This document shows, one piece after another, positions 53,053 to 62,366 of a stretch of 64,000 nt of DNA (positions within the stretch are counted from its first letter, which is position 1; every line of letters starts with the position of its first letter). The stretch spans positions 62,001 through 126,000 of the forward strand of contig NZ_QRCT01000013.1 in NCBI RefSeq assembly GCF_003363435.1, given 5' to 3'. The translations under genes were made by a program, and so were the position numbers. This stretch comes from Anaerosacchariphilus polymeriproducens (GTDB lineage Bacteria; Bacillota; Clostridia; Lachnospirales; Lachnospiraceae). The notes below the pieces were generated by a model. The model made no database searches and had not been told where the DNA came from. It worked only from the letters and a program-made list of their open reading frames with translations.

Positions 53053-54879
53053 ATGAAAATGAAAAGAGAAGAAGTCCGTAATATCGCTATTATTGCTCAT
53101 GTTGATCATGGTAAGACAACTTTAGTAGATGAGCTTCTTAAACAAAGCGGAGTATTCCGTGCCAACCAGGAAGTACAAGAACGTGTTATGGATTCTAATG
53201 ATATTGAACGTGAACGTGGTATTACGATTTTATCGAAAAATACTGCTGTTTATTATAATAATGTAAAAATAAATATTATTGATACTCCCGGTCATGCTGA
53301 CTTTGGCGGAGAAGTAGAGCGCGTACTTAAAATGGTAAATGGAGTTGTACTTGTTGTTGATGCTTTTGAAGGTCCAATGCCGCAAACAAAATTTGTCCTA
53401 AAAAAAGCTCTGGAACTTGAACTCCCGGTTATTGTATGCATTAACAAAATTGACCGGCCCGAAGCCAGACCGGATGAAGTAATTGATGAAGTATTGGAAT
53501 TATTTATGGATTTAGATGCAAATGATGAGCAGCTTGACTGTCCATTCGTTTATGCATCAGCAAAAGCAGGACATGCTATCTTAGATTTAAGCCATGATCC
53601 TGAAAATATGATTCCATTATTTGAAACTATCATTGATTATATTCCTGCACCAGAAGGAGATCCTGATTTAGATACACAAGTTTTAATCAGTACAATTGAT
53701 TACAATGAATATGTAGGCAGGATTGGAATCGGTAAAGTAGACAATGGTATTTTAAAAATCAATCAGGATGCAGTCGTTATTAATGCTCACGAACCAGATA
53801 AAATGAAACGCGTGAAAATAAGTAAATTATATGAATTTGATGGTTTAGAAAGAGTTGAAGTAAAAGAAGCTGCGATTGGTTCTATCGTTGCTATTTCCGG
53901 GATTGCTGATATTCATATAGGTGATACTATCTGCTCTCCTGATAACCCAGTCGCTATCCCATTTCAAAAAATTTCAGAACCGACTCTTTCCATGAATTTT
54001 ATTGTAAATGATAGTCCATTAGCCGGCAGAGAAGGAAAATTTGTAACTTCCAGACATTTACATGATCGTCTTTTTAAAGAACTTAATACCGATGTCAGTT
54101 TACGAGTTGAAGAAACCGAAAATGCAGACAGCATCAAAGTATCAGGACGTGGAGAACTTCATTTATCAGTATTAATAGAAAATATGAGACGTGAAGGCTA
54201 TGAATTTTCAGTAAGTAAAGCAGAAGTTCTATACAAAACAGATGAAAATGGAAAGAAACTGGAACCTATGGAAATAGCATATATTGATGTTCCTGAAGAA
54301 TTCTCTGGTACAGTGATTGATAAATTAAGCCAACGTAAAGGTGAATTACGTGCCATGAGTACTTCAAGCGGAGGTTCGACCCGATTAGAATTTTCTATTC
54401 CATCAAGAGGTCTTATTGGTTATCGAGGCGAATTTTTAACTGATACAAAAGGAAATGGCATTATTAATACTACTTTTGATGGTTACGGCCCTTTCAAAGG
54501 AGAAATTCAATATAGAAAGCAGGGTTCTTTAATTGCCTTTGAATCAGGAGAAGCTGTTACTTATGGATTATTCAGTGCGCAAGAACGTGGTACTCTCTTT
54601 ATCAAACCGGGTGATAAAGTATATGCCGGCATGGTAATTGGTCAAAATGGTAAAACTGAAGACATCGAACTAAATGTTTGTAAGAAAAAGCATTTAACTA
54701 ATACACGATCTTCAGGCGCCGATGATGCTCTTACTTTAACTCCTCCAAAAATACTAAGTCTTGAACAAGCATTAGAATTTATTGATACCGATGAACTTTT
54801 AGAAGTTACTCCTGAAAGTCTTCGTATTCGAAAAAAAATATTAGATCCTACTATGCGTAAAAGATCTTCAAAAAATTAA
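53053..54879 (+). CDS. typA: Ribosome-associated GTPase TypA/BipA
   Basis: A 608-residue translational GTPase that acts in 50S assembly and stress adaptation. The G domain has AHVDHGKTTL (P-loop), RERGITI, DTPGHADFGGEV and NKIDRP. Domains II, III, V and the BipA-specific C-terminal domain follow, including VSGRGELHLSVLIENMRREG and KHLTNTRSSGADDALTL. Length is normal. It is a single-gene unit with a promoter, a GGAAGGAA ribosome site and a terminator. Confidence 0.97.
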   Translation: MKMKREEVRNIAIIAHVDHGKTTLVDELLKQSGVFRANQEVQERVMDSNDIERERGITILSKNTAVYYNNVKINIIDTPGHADFGGEVERVLKMVNGVVLVVDAFEGPMPQTKFVLKKALELELPVIVCINKIDRPEARPDEVIDEVLELFMDLDANDEQLDCPFVYASAKAGHAILDLSHDPENMIPLFETIIDYIPAPEGDPDLDTQVLISTIDYNEYVGRIGIGKVDNGILKINQDAVVINAHEPDKMKRVKISKLYEFDGLERVEVKEAAIGSIVAISGIADIHIGDTICSPDNPVAIPFQKISEPTLSMNFIVNDSPLAGREGKFVTSRHLHDRLFKELNTDVSLRVEETENADSIKVSGRGELHLSVLIENMRREGYEFSVSKAEVLYKTDENGKKLEPMEIAYIDVPEEFSGTVIDKLSQRKGELRAMSTSSGGSTRLEFSIPSRGLIGYRGEFLTDTKGNGIINTTFDGYGPFKGEIQYRKQGSLIAFESGEAVTYGLFSAQERGTLFIKPGDKVYAGMVIGQNGKTEDIELNVCKKKHLTNTRSSGADDALTLTPPKILSLEQALEFIDTDELLEVTPESLRIRKKILDPTMRKRSSKN

Positions 54880-54890
54880 TAAAAAAACAA

Positions 54891-54930
54891 AAATCTTCTG
54901 GAAATTTTATCTATTTTCAGAAGATTTTTT
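54891..54930 (+). terminator. Terminator after typA
   Basis: AAATCTTCTG pairs with CAGAAGATTT around a 17-base loop and is followed by a T run. Confidence 0.85.
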
Positions 54931-55082
54931 CCATCAATCCCGTATTTTTAGGAGGATTTATTAAATTTCCAAAATTAACACTAGAAAAAGGATTCAAAAA
55001 GTGACATAATATAATTAAATTCTACAAAACATAATAAGGTTTTGATAGATACTTAATATTTTTACAAATTAGGAGGGCAACC

Positions 55083-57293
55083 ATGCAAACTTTAAATCGG
55101 AAAAAAATTGTGAACAGATTTTTGTTATTACTAGTTATTTTTCTCTGTATGACAAAAACTGTTCAGGCTTCTACTACTTTATCAAATCCTCAAACTGTAG
55201 AGGAAGCATCTACTCAATCATTTAAAGTCTCATTTCATACCAGAGGCGGCACCAGTATATCAAGTAAACAAGTCAAAACAAACAGCAAACTATCAAAACC
55301 CAAAAATCCTATTCGACTAAATTATAAATTTGAAGGCTGGTATCATGGGAATAAAAAATTTAATTTTAAACAAAAAGTAACCAGCAATATCATTTTGACC
55401 GCCCGCTGGTCAAAGGTGAAAGTTAATAGAACATCTATTAAACGTCTTAAAAATATATCCAAAGCCAAGGTTACTGTTAGTTATAAAAAAGTATCCAAAG
55501 CAAAAGGATATCAAATTGATATTGCAACTAGCAGAAATTTCCGCAGCCACAGAATTACTTATAACACAACCAGAACGTCAAGAACTATACGTAATCTAAT
55601 AAAAGGTAAAACATATTATGTTAGAGTACGTGCTTACAAAATCGATTCAGCCAATCGTAAAATTTATGGAAGATATAGTTCTAAAAAGAAAATCAAAATA
55701 GCAAAAGGATTAAAATTAGTTACTGCTTCTGCTACTTCTGCTAAAATCACAAGTTGTAAGTTAAGATCCAAAAAAACGGTTACAGTAAAAGCAAAAGCTA
55801 ATGGTATCATTAGAAGTGTCGGGGACTATTATTATTTATTTGCATTACCATCTTACAAAAGTTCCTTAAGTAAATCAGCAAAACCTTTAGATTCCACTAG
55901 AAAAGGTAGTTCATTTTCGTTTTCATTTCCTTTAAACAAAGATACTTCTAAAAGTGTATTGCAAAAAAAATTCGTTATCGCTGTAAAAAGCTCTTCTAAA
56001 TCGTATCGAATAGTTAGTTCCGGTAAATATATAACGAATCCGGAAAAATCAGCAAAATATACTTATGCTTTTACAAAAACCCGTTCAAAAAAAGGCCTTC
56101 AGGTAAATATTAATTATATGAAAGACGCTGCAGATCTTGGTATCAAACATACGGCTGTCAATCTCCCTATTAATACAGTTATTGCAGCATCTTATGAACA
56201 AAATGATACGTTTGGCATTCCATATCAGTATAACGGAAAAACATATTGGTTCAGTAAACTTGTTCTGCATAATTATGATTCAGCTTTCAAAGCTTTTCAA
56301 GATAAAAATGTTGTAGTTTCTGCTATATTACTACTTGATTGGAATAGTGATCTATCTTATTTAATTGACCCAAGTGCCAGACAAATGGGACATAATTATT
56401 ATGGTCTTAATACAAGAAGCAAAAAATCCAGAGCGCATTTAGAAGCTACCTTTTCATTTTTAGCTGAAAGATACTCCGGCGCAAATGGCTATGGTAAAGT
56501 TGTAAACTGGATTCTGGGAAATGAAGTAAATAATTATAATGTTTGGAATTATGCCGGATCTACCTCATTAACAAAGAATGCACAAAGATATGCCGATTCC
56601 TTCCGTTTAGTTTCTAGCGCGATTCGAAGTGTCAACAAAAATGCACGTATTTATATTTCCTTAGACCATTTATGGAATACCAGAGTTCCTGGTTCTTTTA
56701 CTTCTAAAAGTTTTCTAGATGCTTTTGCAAGAGCTTTAAAACAACAGGGGAATATTAAGTTTAATATCGCTTATCATCCTTATCCATCACCATTGATTGC
56801 TCCAGAATTTTGGAAGAACATTTGTAATGACCTGACCAAAAGTTCTTACTCTCCTGTTATTAATATGGGAAATATCAATGTTTTGACCAATTATGTTCGA
56901 CGTAATTTTGGAAGTTCTACCAGAATTATTTTATCAGAACAAGGGTTTACCTCTGTTAAATCTGGAATACACGTAGAAAAAACACAAGCTGCGGCGATAG
57001 CTTACGCTTATTATTTAACTGAATTTAACCCTATGATTGATTCTTTTATCCTGCATCGTCATATAGATCATAAAGTAGAAATGGATCAAGGCCTTTATCT
57101 AGGTCTATGGAAAAATAAACCAAATACAATGGAAGATCCCGGTCAAAAGAAATATGCCTGGAAAGTATTCAAATATATGGATACCCGCTATTCTAATAAA
57201 TATAGTAAATTTGCATTAAACATCATTGGTGCAAGAAGCTGGTATTCTATTATACCAAATTTTCGACCTTCTAGATTTAGATACATGTATTAA
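55083..57293 (+). CDS. Secreted protein with InlB-type repeat, Fn3-like and DUF5722 glycosidase-like domain
   Basis: A 736-residue secreted protein. A signal peptide (to about residue 30, ending VQA-S) is followed by an InlB/Listeria-Bacteroides-type repeat (SFKVSFHTRGG to LTARW, about 48-117), a fibronectin-III-like domain (to about 205), a basic beta-rich segment and a large C-terminal DUF5722-type domain (about 335-735). That domain looks like a TIM-barrel glycoside hydrolase: E481 in WILGNEVNNY and E619 in IILSEQGFTS are placed like acid/base and nucleophile of clan GH-A. The substrate is unknown. The absence of an anchor motif suggests release or non-covalent wall binding. The N-terminal half is very Lys/Ser-rich. 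Confidence 0.85.
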   Translation: MQTLNRKKIVNRFLLLLVIFLCMTKTVQASTTLSNPQTVEEASTQSFKVSFHTRGGTSISSKQVKTNSKLSKPKNPIRLNYKFEGWYHGNKKFNFKQKVTSNIILTARWSKVKVNRTSIKRLKNISKAKVTVSYKKVSKAKGYQIDIATSRNFRSHRITYNTTRTSRTIRNLIKGKTYYVRVRAYKIDSANRKIYGRYSSKKKIKIAKGLKLVTASATSAKITSCKLRSKKTVTVKAKANGIIRSVGDYYYLFALPSYKSSLSKSAKPLDSTRKGSSFSFSFPLNKDTSKSVLQKKFVIAVKSSSKSYRIVSSGKYITNPEKSAKYTYAFTKTRSKKGLQVNINYMKDAADLGIKHTAVNLPINTVIAASYEQNDTFGIPYQYNGKTYWFSKLVLHNYDSAFKAFQDKNVVVSAILLLDWNSDLSYLIDPSARQMGHNYYGLNTRSKKSRAHLEATFSFLAERYSGANGYGKVVNWILGNEVNNYNVWNYAGSTSLTKNAQRYADSFRLVSSAIRSVNKNARIYISLDHLWNTRVPGSFTSKSFLDAFARALKQQGNIKFNIAYHPYPSPLIAPEFWKNICNDLTKSSYSPVINMGNINVLTNYVRRNFGSSTRIILSEQGFTSVKSGIHVEKTQAAAIAYAYYLTEFNPMIDSFILHRHIDHKVEMDQGLYLGLWKNKPNTMEDPGQKKYAWKVFKYMDTRYSNKYSKFALNIIGARSWYSIIPNFRPSRFRYMY

Positions 57294-57295
57294 AG

Positions 57296-57347
57296 TAAAA
57301 AAAGATATCCTTAGATTATTTTGAAATAGTCTAAGGATATTTTTATT
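57296..57347. terminator. Bidirectional terminator
   Basis: ATATCCTTAGA pairs with TCTAAGGATAT; A and T runs flank the stem. It lies between the convergent DUF5722 and spoVAE genes. Confidence 0.85.
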
Positions 57348-57348
57348 T

Positions 57349-57705
57349 CTACTTTTTCATTTTTGGATCAAATATGAGAGATGCTATATAAGCAAATATC
57401 AAAGCTGCGCTGATTCCAATTGCACTGGCAGTGAATCCTCCCATAAAAATACCAATAAATCCATCTGAATGAATTGATTCTTTTACTCCTTTCCATAAAA
57501 TATTACCAAATCCCAATAAAGGTACACTTGCACCTGCACCTGCGAATTTCAAAAATGGTTCATATAGAGACAAAGCTCCTAACACAACACCTGTACAAAC
57601 CAATAATACCATTATTCTACCTGGCATAAGTTTTGTCTTTTCCATTAAAATCTGTACTAAAGCACAAATAAGTCCTCCGACCCAAAATGCATTAATATAG
57701 TCCAT
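57349..57705 (-). CDS. spoVAE: Stage V sporulation protein AE, stand-alone copy
   Basis: A 118-residue membrane protein with three to four helices and the SpoVAE signature FAGAGASVPLLGFGN. SpoVA proteins form the channel that moves dipicolinic acid into the spore and out again on germination. The usual partners spoVAC and spoVAD are not adjacent; the gene is alone here, ahead of a divergent zinc-ribbon gene. It may be a second copy or a split operon. Confidence 0.9.
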   Translation of the reverse strand: MDYINAFWVGGLICALVQILMEKTKLMPGRIMVLLVCTGVVLGALSLYEPFLKFAGAGASVPLLGFGNILWKGVKESIHSDGFIGIFMGGFTASAIGISAALIFAYIASLIFDPKMKK

Positions 57706-57852
57706 AAATTCACCTCTTTCAATTCATTACAACTCATTGCCTTTAGTATTCCATTACTTACTATTCAATATACTTTTTACTTAACATTTTCTTTGTATTT
57801 TTAAATTAATAATGTTATAATACTATTCGGACTAAAGGGAGGAGATGATATT

Positions 57853-58215
57853 ATGATAATTTGGGGATTTGGTAAAGTCACCCGTGCTTTTAAAGGAGGA
57901 CTTTTTTCCAGACGTTGCAATTTCTGTAATTTAGATCAAATTTGGCAGCTTTGTGTAATGCGAACCTGGTTTACATTATTCTTTATACCGCTGATTCCTT
58001 ATAAAACTACTTATTGCATTACTTGTCCTAATTGCAAAAGTTACATAAAAATTACAAAGGAAGAATATTTGAAAATAAAAGACTCCATTTCAAATGGTTC
58101 TATTTCAAATCTAGCAGAATCACCAAAAGATGTTGAAGATCAAATTAAATATGCCGGGAAGAATGAAACTCAAATCAATTTTCTTAAAGAAATGGAAAAG
58201 CAAAAAAAGAATTAA
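57853..58215 (+). CDS. Zinc-ribbon protein with membrane-like segment
   Basis: A 120-residue protein with the two halves of a zinc ribbon (CNFC and CPNC) separated by a hydrophobic stretch (MRTWFTLFFIPLIPYKT). This order, with the hydrophobic segment between the cysteine pairs, is that of a widespread zinc-ribbon family in Firmicutes whose role is unknown. The C-terminal third is charged and probably helical. GGGAGGAG precedes the ATG; a terminator follows. Confidence 0.8.
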   Translation: MIIWGFGKVTRAFKGGLFSRRCNFCNLDQIWQLCVMRTWFTLFFIPLIPYKTTYCITCPNCKSYIKITKEEYLKIKDSISNGSISNLAESPKDVEDQIKYAGKNETQINFLKEMEKQKKN

Positions 58216-58219
58216 AAAA

Positions 58220-58258
58220 ACACATCTGCAATTATTATGATATTGCAGGTGTGTTTTT
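58220..58258. terminator. Bidirectional terminator after the zinc-ribbon gene
   Basis: ACACATCTGCAAT pairs with ATTGCAGGTGTGT, including one wobble pair; A and T runs flank it. It also ends the convergent pnp transcript. Confidence 0.85.
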
Positions 58259-58289
58259 CTGTTAAAATTTAAAAACTGTCCGTCTATTA

Positions 58290-60380
58290 CTATTCCTGAG
58301 GCACATCCTTTATACTAAAACTAATTCTTCCCATTTTATCTTTTCCAAGACAAACAACAGTAATTTTGTCTCCTAACGTCAATACATCCTCAACTCTCTT
58401 TATTCTTTCCTTAGAAATTTTAGATATATGAACCATTCCTTCTTTTCCCGGTGCAAATTCCAAGAAAGCACCGAATTCTTTGATAGAAGTAACTATACCC
58501 TTAAAAATTTGTCCTTCTTCAAAATCTGTGGTTATTATTTTAATCATTTCCATAGCTTTATTCATTGATTCTTTTTCTACTCCACAAATAGAAACTAAGC
58601 CATCATCTGTAATATCGATCTTTACTCCAGTCTGTTCAATAATTGCATTAATTGTCTTACCACGCTGTCCTACAACATCACCAATCTTTTGAGGATCGAT
58701 TTGAATCTGAATAATTTTTGGAGCATAAGTACCAACTTCTTTCCTTGCTTCTGAAATAACAGGATTCATTACCTGATTCAAAATAAAGGTTCTTGCTTCT
58801 TTTGTCTTTCTAATTGCTTCTTCCACAATCGGTCTTGTTAAACCATGAATTTTGATGTCCATCTGTATTGCTGTGATTCCATCATGAGTTCCGGCTACCT
58901 TAAAGTCCATATCACCAAAGAAATCTTCAAGACCTTGAATATCTGTCAGCACAATATAATCCTCATCATTTTCGCCTGTCACAAGTCCTGTAGAAATACC
59001 AGCTACAGCCTTTTTAATTGGTACACCAGCCGCCATTAAAGACAAAGAAGATGCACAAATACTTGCTTGTGATGTTGATCCATTTGATTCAAATGTTTCA
59101 GAAACTGTACGAATCGCATATGGAAACTCTCCCGGAGTAGGAAGTACCGGTATTAATGCTCTTTCCGCTAACGCACCATGTCCGATTTCGCGACGTCCGG
59201 GACCTCTTGAAGGTCTTGTTTCTCCAACAGAATAAGATGGGAAATTATAATGATGCATATATCTTTTTGAAGTTTCATCTATATCTAATCCATCAATTCT
59301 CTGCGCTTCTGATAACGGTGCTAATGTTGTAACCGTACAAATCTGTGTCTGACCACGTGTAAACATACCTGAACCATGAACTCTTGGTAAAAGATCAATC
59401 TCTGCTGATAATTTTCTCATTTCGTCTACTGCTCTTCCATCAGGTCGTTTTTGATCTTTTAGAATCATCTTGCGAACAGTTTTCTTTTCATATTGATATA
59501 CTGCTTCATCAATTAATTCTAACCATTCTTCATTTTCTTCAAATGCTTCTTTTAATTTTTCTTTTATTTCACGTATATTGGATTCTCTAACTTGTTTTTC
59601 ATCTGTAAATACAGCTGCTTCCATCTCTTGTGGAGGAACCATCTCTTTAATAGCTGTAAACAATTCTTCCGGAACTGCACAACTTGTATAATCATGTTTC
59701 TCTTTTCCACATTCAGCTACAATTTTTTCAATAAATTCGATTACTTGTTGATTAATCTCATGAGCGGCATAAATTGCTTCAATCATTTTATCTTCAGGAA
59801 TCTCGTTCGCACCTGCTTCAATCATAATCACTTTATCTTTCGTCGATGCCACAGTTAATTGTAAATCAGATCCATTCTTTTGTTCTGCATTGGGATTAAA
59901 CACAAATTCACCATTTACTAATCCTACTTGAGTCGTTGCTGTCGGACCATTAAAAGGAATATCCGAAATAGCTGTCGCGATTGCAGAACCTAACATTGCA
60001 GTTAATTCCGGACTACAATCAGGATCAACTGACATAACAAGATTGTTCAAGGTAACATCATTTCGATAATCTTTCGGAAATAATGGACGCATTGGTCTAT
60101 CTATAACACGTGAAGTAAGAACAGCATTTTCAGATGCTTTCCCCTCTCTTTTGTTAAAACCGCCTGGTATCTTTCCTACCGCGTATAATTTTTCTTCATA
60201 TTCTACACTTAAAGGGAAAAAATCAATCCCCTCTCTTGGCTTATCAGACGCAGTTGCCGTAGATAAAACAACTGTCTCACCATAGTGCATAAATACTGCA
60301 CCATTTGCTTGTGCTGCAACTCTTCCAACTTCTACAGTAAGAGTTCTTCCAGCTAATTCCATTGAAAAACTTTTGTACAT
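58290..60380 (-). CDS. pnp: Polyribonucleotide nucleotidyltransferase (PNPase)
   Basis: A 696-residue 3'-5' phosphorolytic exoribonuclease of RNA decay. Two RNase PH domains carry DRPMRPLFP in the first and ADILLPRVHGSGMFTRGQTQ-like and GPGRREIGHGALAERAL motifs in the second; the catalytic DIQGLEDFFGDMDFKVAGT is present. KH (GDVVGQRGKTINAI) and S1 (GIVTSIKEFGAFLEF) RNA-binding domains follow. It lies after rpsO, the classical order, with a strong leader hairpin between. Confidence 0.97.
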   Translation of the reverse strand: MYKSFSMELAGRTLTVEVGRVAAQANGAVFMHYGETVVLSTATASDKPREGIDFFPLSVEYEEKLYAVGKIPGGFNKREGKASENAVLTSRVIDRPMRPLFPKDYRNDVTLNNLVMSVDPDCSPELTAMLGSAIATAISDIPFNGPTATTQVGLVNGEFVFNPNAEQKNGSDLQLTVASTKDKVIMIEAGANEIPEDKMIEAIYAAHEINQQVIEFIEKIVAECGKEKHDYTSCAVPEELFTAIKEMVPPQEMEAAVFTDEKQVRESNIREIKEKLKEAFEENEEWLELIDEAVYQYEKKTVRKMILKDQKRPDGRAVDEMRKLSAEIDLLPRVHGSGMFTRGQTQICTVTTLAPLSEAQRIDGLDIDETSKRYMHHYNFPSYSVGETRPSRGPGRREIGHGALAERALIPVLPTPGEFPYAIRTVSETFESNGSTSQASICASSLSLMAAGVPIKKAVAGISTGLVTGENDEDYIVLTDIQGLEDFFGDMDFKVAGTHDGITAIQMDIKIHGLTRPIVEEAIRKTKEARTFILNQVMNPVISEARKEVGTYAPKIIQIQIDPQKIGDVVGQRGKTINAIIEQTGVKIDITDDGLVSICGVEKESMNKAMEMIKIITTDFEEGQIFKGIVTSIKEFGAFLEFAPGKEGMVHISKISKERIKRVEDVLTLGDKITVVCLGKDKMGRISFSIKDVPQE

Positions 60381-60434
60381 AATAATCTCCTTTTCATTTT
60401 CTAATATAATGATTTACATTATTCTTATTTTCAT

Positions 60435-60510
60435 GATAGGATTTTCCGAAACTACTGAAAAACACATTTCATAAATGTACTTTTCAGCGGTCTCGGGCCT
60501 TTTTCCTATC
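60435..60510 (-). promoter_or_regulatory. Long leader hairpin upstream of pnp
   Basis: A 76-base near-perfect hairpin. Paired blocks are GATAGGA/TCCTATC, CCGA/TCGG, CTGAAAA/TTTTCAG and ACATTT/AAATGT, joined by small internal loops and closed by a 3-base loop; the 3' side has no T run. It lies in the pnp 5' untranslated region, about 55 bases before the start. In E. coli a comparable double-stranded leader is cut by RNase III and then by PNPase for autoregulation; a similar role here is inference. Confidence 0.6.
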
Positions 60511-60526
60511 ACTTCTAAATCTCTTG

Positions 60527-60555
60527 CAAAAATAGGGCGGAAAGCTCCGCCCTAT
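60527..60555 (-). terminator. Terminator after rpsO
   Basis: A GC-rich 10-base-pair stem (ATAGGGCGGA with TCCGCCCTAT) and a 4-base loop, followed on the minus strand by TTTTTGC. Some read-through into pnp is likely, as in other bacteria. Confidence 0.85.
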
Positions 60556-60574
60556 GATCACTTTCTTGCATTTA

Positions 60575-60841
60575 CTACTTTCTGATTCCTAAACGTTCAA
60601 TTAATGAACGATATCTTTCAATATCAGTCTTCTTTAAATAAGCAAGTAATCCTCTTCTTTGACCTACCATTTTAAGAAGACCTCTTCTTGAATGGTGATC
60701 TTTTTGATGCTCTTTTAAATGCTCTGTTAACTCTTGAATTCTTGATGTTAAGATAGCAATTTGTACTTCCGGTGAACCTGTATCACCTTCTGTTCTTGCA
60801 TATTCTGCAATGATTGATTGTTTCTTTTCTTTCGATATCAT
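60575..60841 (-). CDS. rpsO: Ribosomal protein S15
   Basis: An 88-residue primary 16S rRNA-binding protein of the 30S platform. The conserved [29 protein letters not shown]-like ([16 protein letters not shown]) and [10 protein letters not shown] motifs are all present. GAAGGAGG precedes the ATG. Its leader contains small hairpins that may bind S15. Confidence 0.98.
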   Translation of the reverse strand: MISKEKKQSIIAEYARTEGDTGSPEVQIAILTSRIQELTEHLKEHQKDHHSRRGLLKMVGQRRGLLAYLKKTDIERYRSLIERLGIRK

Positions 60842-60856
60842 TTCGTTACCTCCTTC

Positions 60857-60898
60857 GCCATAATGGCATTTTCATATACAGCCTATACTAAGAATAGG
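60857..60898 (-). promoter_or_regulatory. Hairpins in the rpsO leader, candidate S15 autoregulatory site
   Basis: Two small inverted repeats lie before the rpsO start: CCTAT/ATAGG (60882-60898) and the palindromic GCCATAATGGC (60857-60867), the latter directly in front of the ribosome site. S15 is known to repress its own mRNA in several bacteria through different leader folds. The link is inference. Confidence 0.4.
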
Positions 60899-61032
60899 TC
60901 GGAGTTTCCAAATTCTGAATATTGGCTATTAATCATACTTTTGTATTTTAGCATACAAATTATCAAATGTAAAGATTAAGATGCTGATTATCCATTACTA
61001 TCATAATACTCTATAAAAATATTTTTATTCAC

Positions 61033-61103
61033 AAAAAAGATATGCTTTTCTTGCAACAGACGCTAAATTAACAAAACTGTATGTAGCAAGAAAAAGCATA
61101 TCT
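61033..61103 (-). terminator. Terminator after the NlpC/P60 gene
   Basis: On the minus strand a long stem (AGATATGCTTTTTCTTGC with GCAAGAAAAGCATATCT, one bulge) is followed by TTTTTTGTG. Confidence 0.85.
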
Positions 61104-61128
61104 AATAATTTCCTATATATGGTTCATA

Positions 61129-62193
61129 TTAATCTAACACTCTTGTCACACAAATTGGTGTTCTATAAAATGCATTGGAAATTTTAATTCCTGTTTTTGC
61201 TGAACTTGCATGAACTACTTGTCCATTCCCAATATACATAGCTACATGATTGATTCCTCCATCACCATAGAAGAACAAATCTCCCGGTAAAGCGTCCTCA
61301 GCTGCAACTTTTGTACCACATCCGGACTGTGCACTCGATGAATGTGGCAAATATACACCATATTTAGCCATAACACTCATTGTAAAACCGGAGCAATCAG
61401 CTCCATTGGTTAAGCTTGTACCACCCCAAACATAAGGGTTGCCAATAAACTGACACGCATATTGTACGATATCTACTCTGACATCTGATACACCTTCTCC
61501 ATATTTTAACTCTGACATTGTAGTAGCTGTTTTTAATTTATGTGATAATACTACATACTCTTTACTGATATAACCAGAGTCATCTTCATCTATCTCTACA
61601 TGAAGCCAGTCTCCTAAATCTTCTTTCACTTCTAACTCTTCTTCGATCGGTACCATAGTCACAATACCTACATTTTTATTTGGTTCTTCTCTAACATACA
61701 AAGTTTCGGTATTAACAATTGCTACTGTTGTCATAACTTCTTCAGCTATTTTATTGGCTTTTTCGCCGGTCACCAGATATTCTGACTTTACAAATCCCGT
61801 TACTTTTCCGGATTTAATTTTGGACCAGTCTCCCTGCGTTTCGATAATATTACAACCTGCATTGTTTTGCAATACTCCAACTAATTTTGCATCTTCACTG
61901 GCAGATTCTCTTATATTTAAATGGTTCTCTACACTTGCCACACCTAAATTCTCAATTCCATCTATGACAGAAGTTGCTTTTTTTTCTTCTTTCTTCTCAA
62001 CTGTTTCTTTTTTCTTAGCTGCTTTTTTAACAACCTGTGAGTTATCAGCATCTGCTTGAATGTTATTACCTAATACCTGCGCAGCACCCACCGATGTTCC
62101 TATCGTAGCAGCATGTACATTTATTCCTGTCCCAACTACCAATACACAGCTTGCAGCCATAACTCCTATTACTGTTTTTTTATTTAATATCAT
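61129..62193 (-). CDS. Secreted SH3/NlpC-P60 peptidoglycan hydrolase
   Basis: A 354-residue secreted cell-wall endopeptidase. A signal peptide (to about residue 29, VHA-A) and a Lys/Glu-rich linker are followed by two bacterial SH3 domains (about 83-140 and 155-215) and a C-terminal NlpC/P60 domain (about 235-354). Catalytic Cys is in NGADCSGFTMSVM, catalytic His in INHVAMYIGNG, followed by VVHASS. Such enzymes cut D-Glu-diaminopimelate bonds, in agreement with the meso-diaminopimelate MurE in this window. It has its own terminator. Confidence 0.95.
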   Translation of the reverse strand: MILNKKTVIGVMAASCVLVVGTGINVHAATIGTSVGAAQVLGNNIQADADNSQVVKKAAKKKETVEKKEEKKATSVIDGIENLGVASVENHLNIRESASEDAKLVGVLQNNAGCNIIETQGDWSKIKSGKVTGFVKSEYLVTGEKANKIAEEVMTTVAIVNTETLYVREEPNKNVGIVTMVPIEEELEVKEDLGDWLHVEIDEDDSGYISKEYVVLSHKLKTATTMSELKYGEGVSDVRVDIVQYACQFIGNPYVWGGTSLTNGADCSGFTMSVMAKYGVYLPHSSSAQSGCGTKVAAEDALPGDLFFYGDGGINHVAMYIGNGQVVHASSAKTGIKISNAFYRTPICVTRVLD

Positions 62194-62366
62194 TTCGAAC
62201 CTCCTATAATACCCGCAAATTTTATTTATATAATGTAAGATAATATTTTGTCGAATTTTATACTTTTGGGTTATAATCAGTTCTTATTATAACATAATAT
62301 TTAAATGTGTCAATCTGTTTTGTAACATTTCTGTAATATATGTAAAACTTTTATGCATTTATTACA

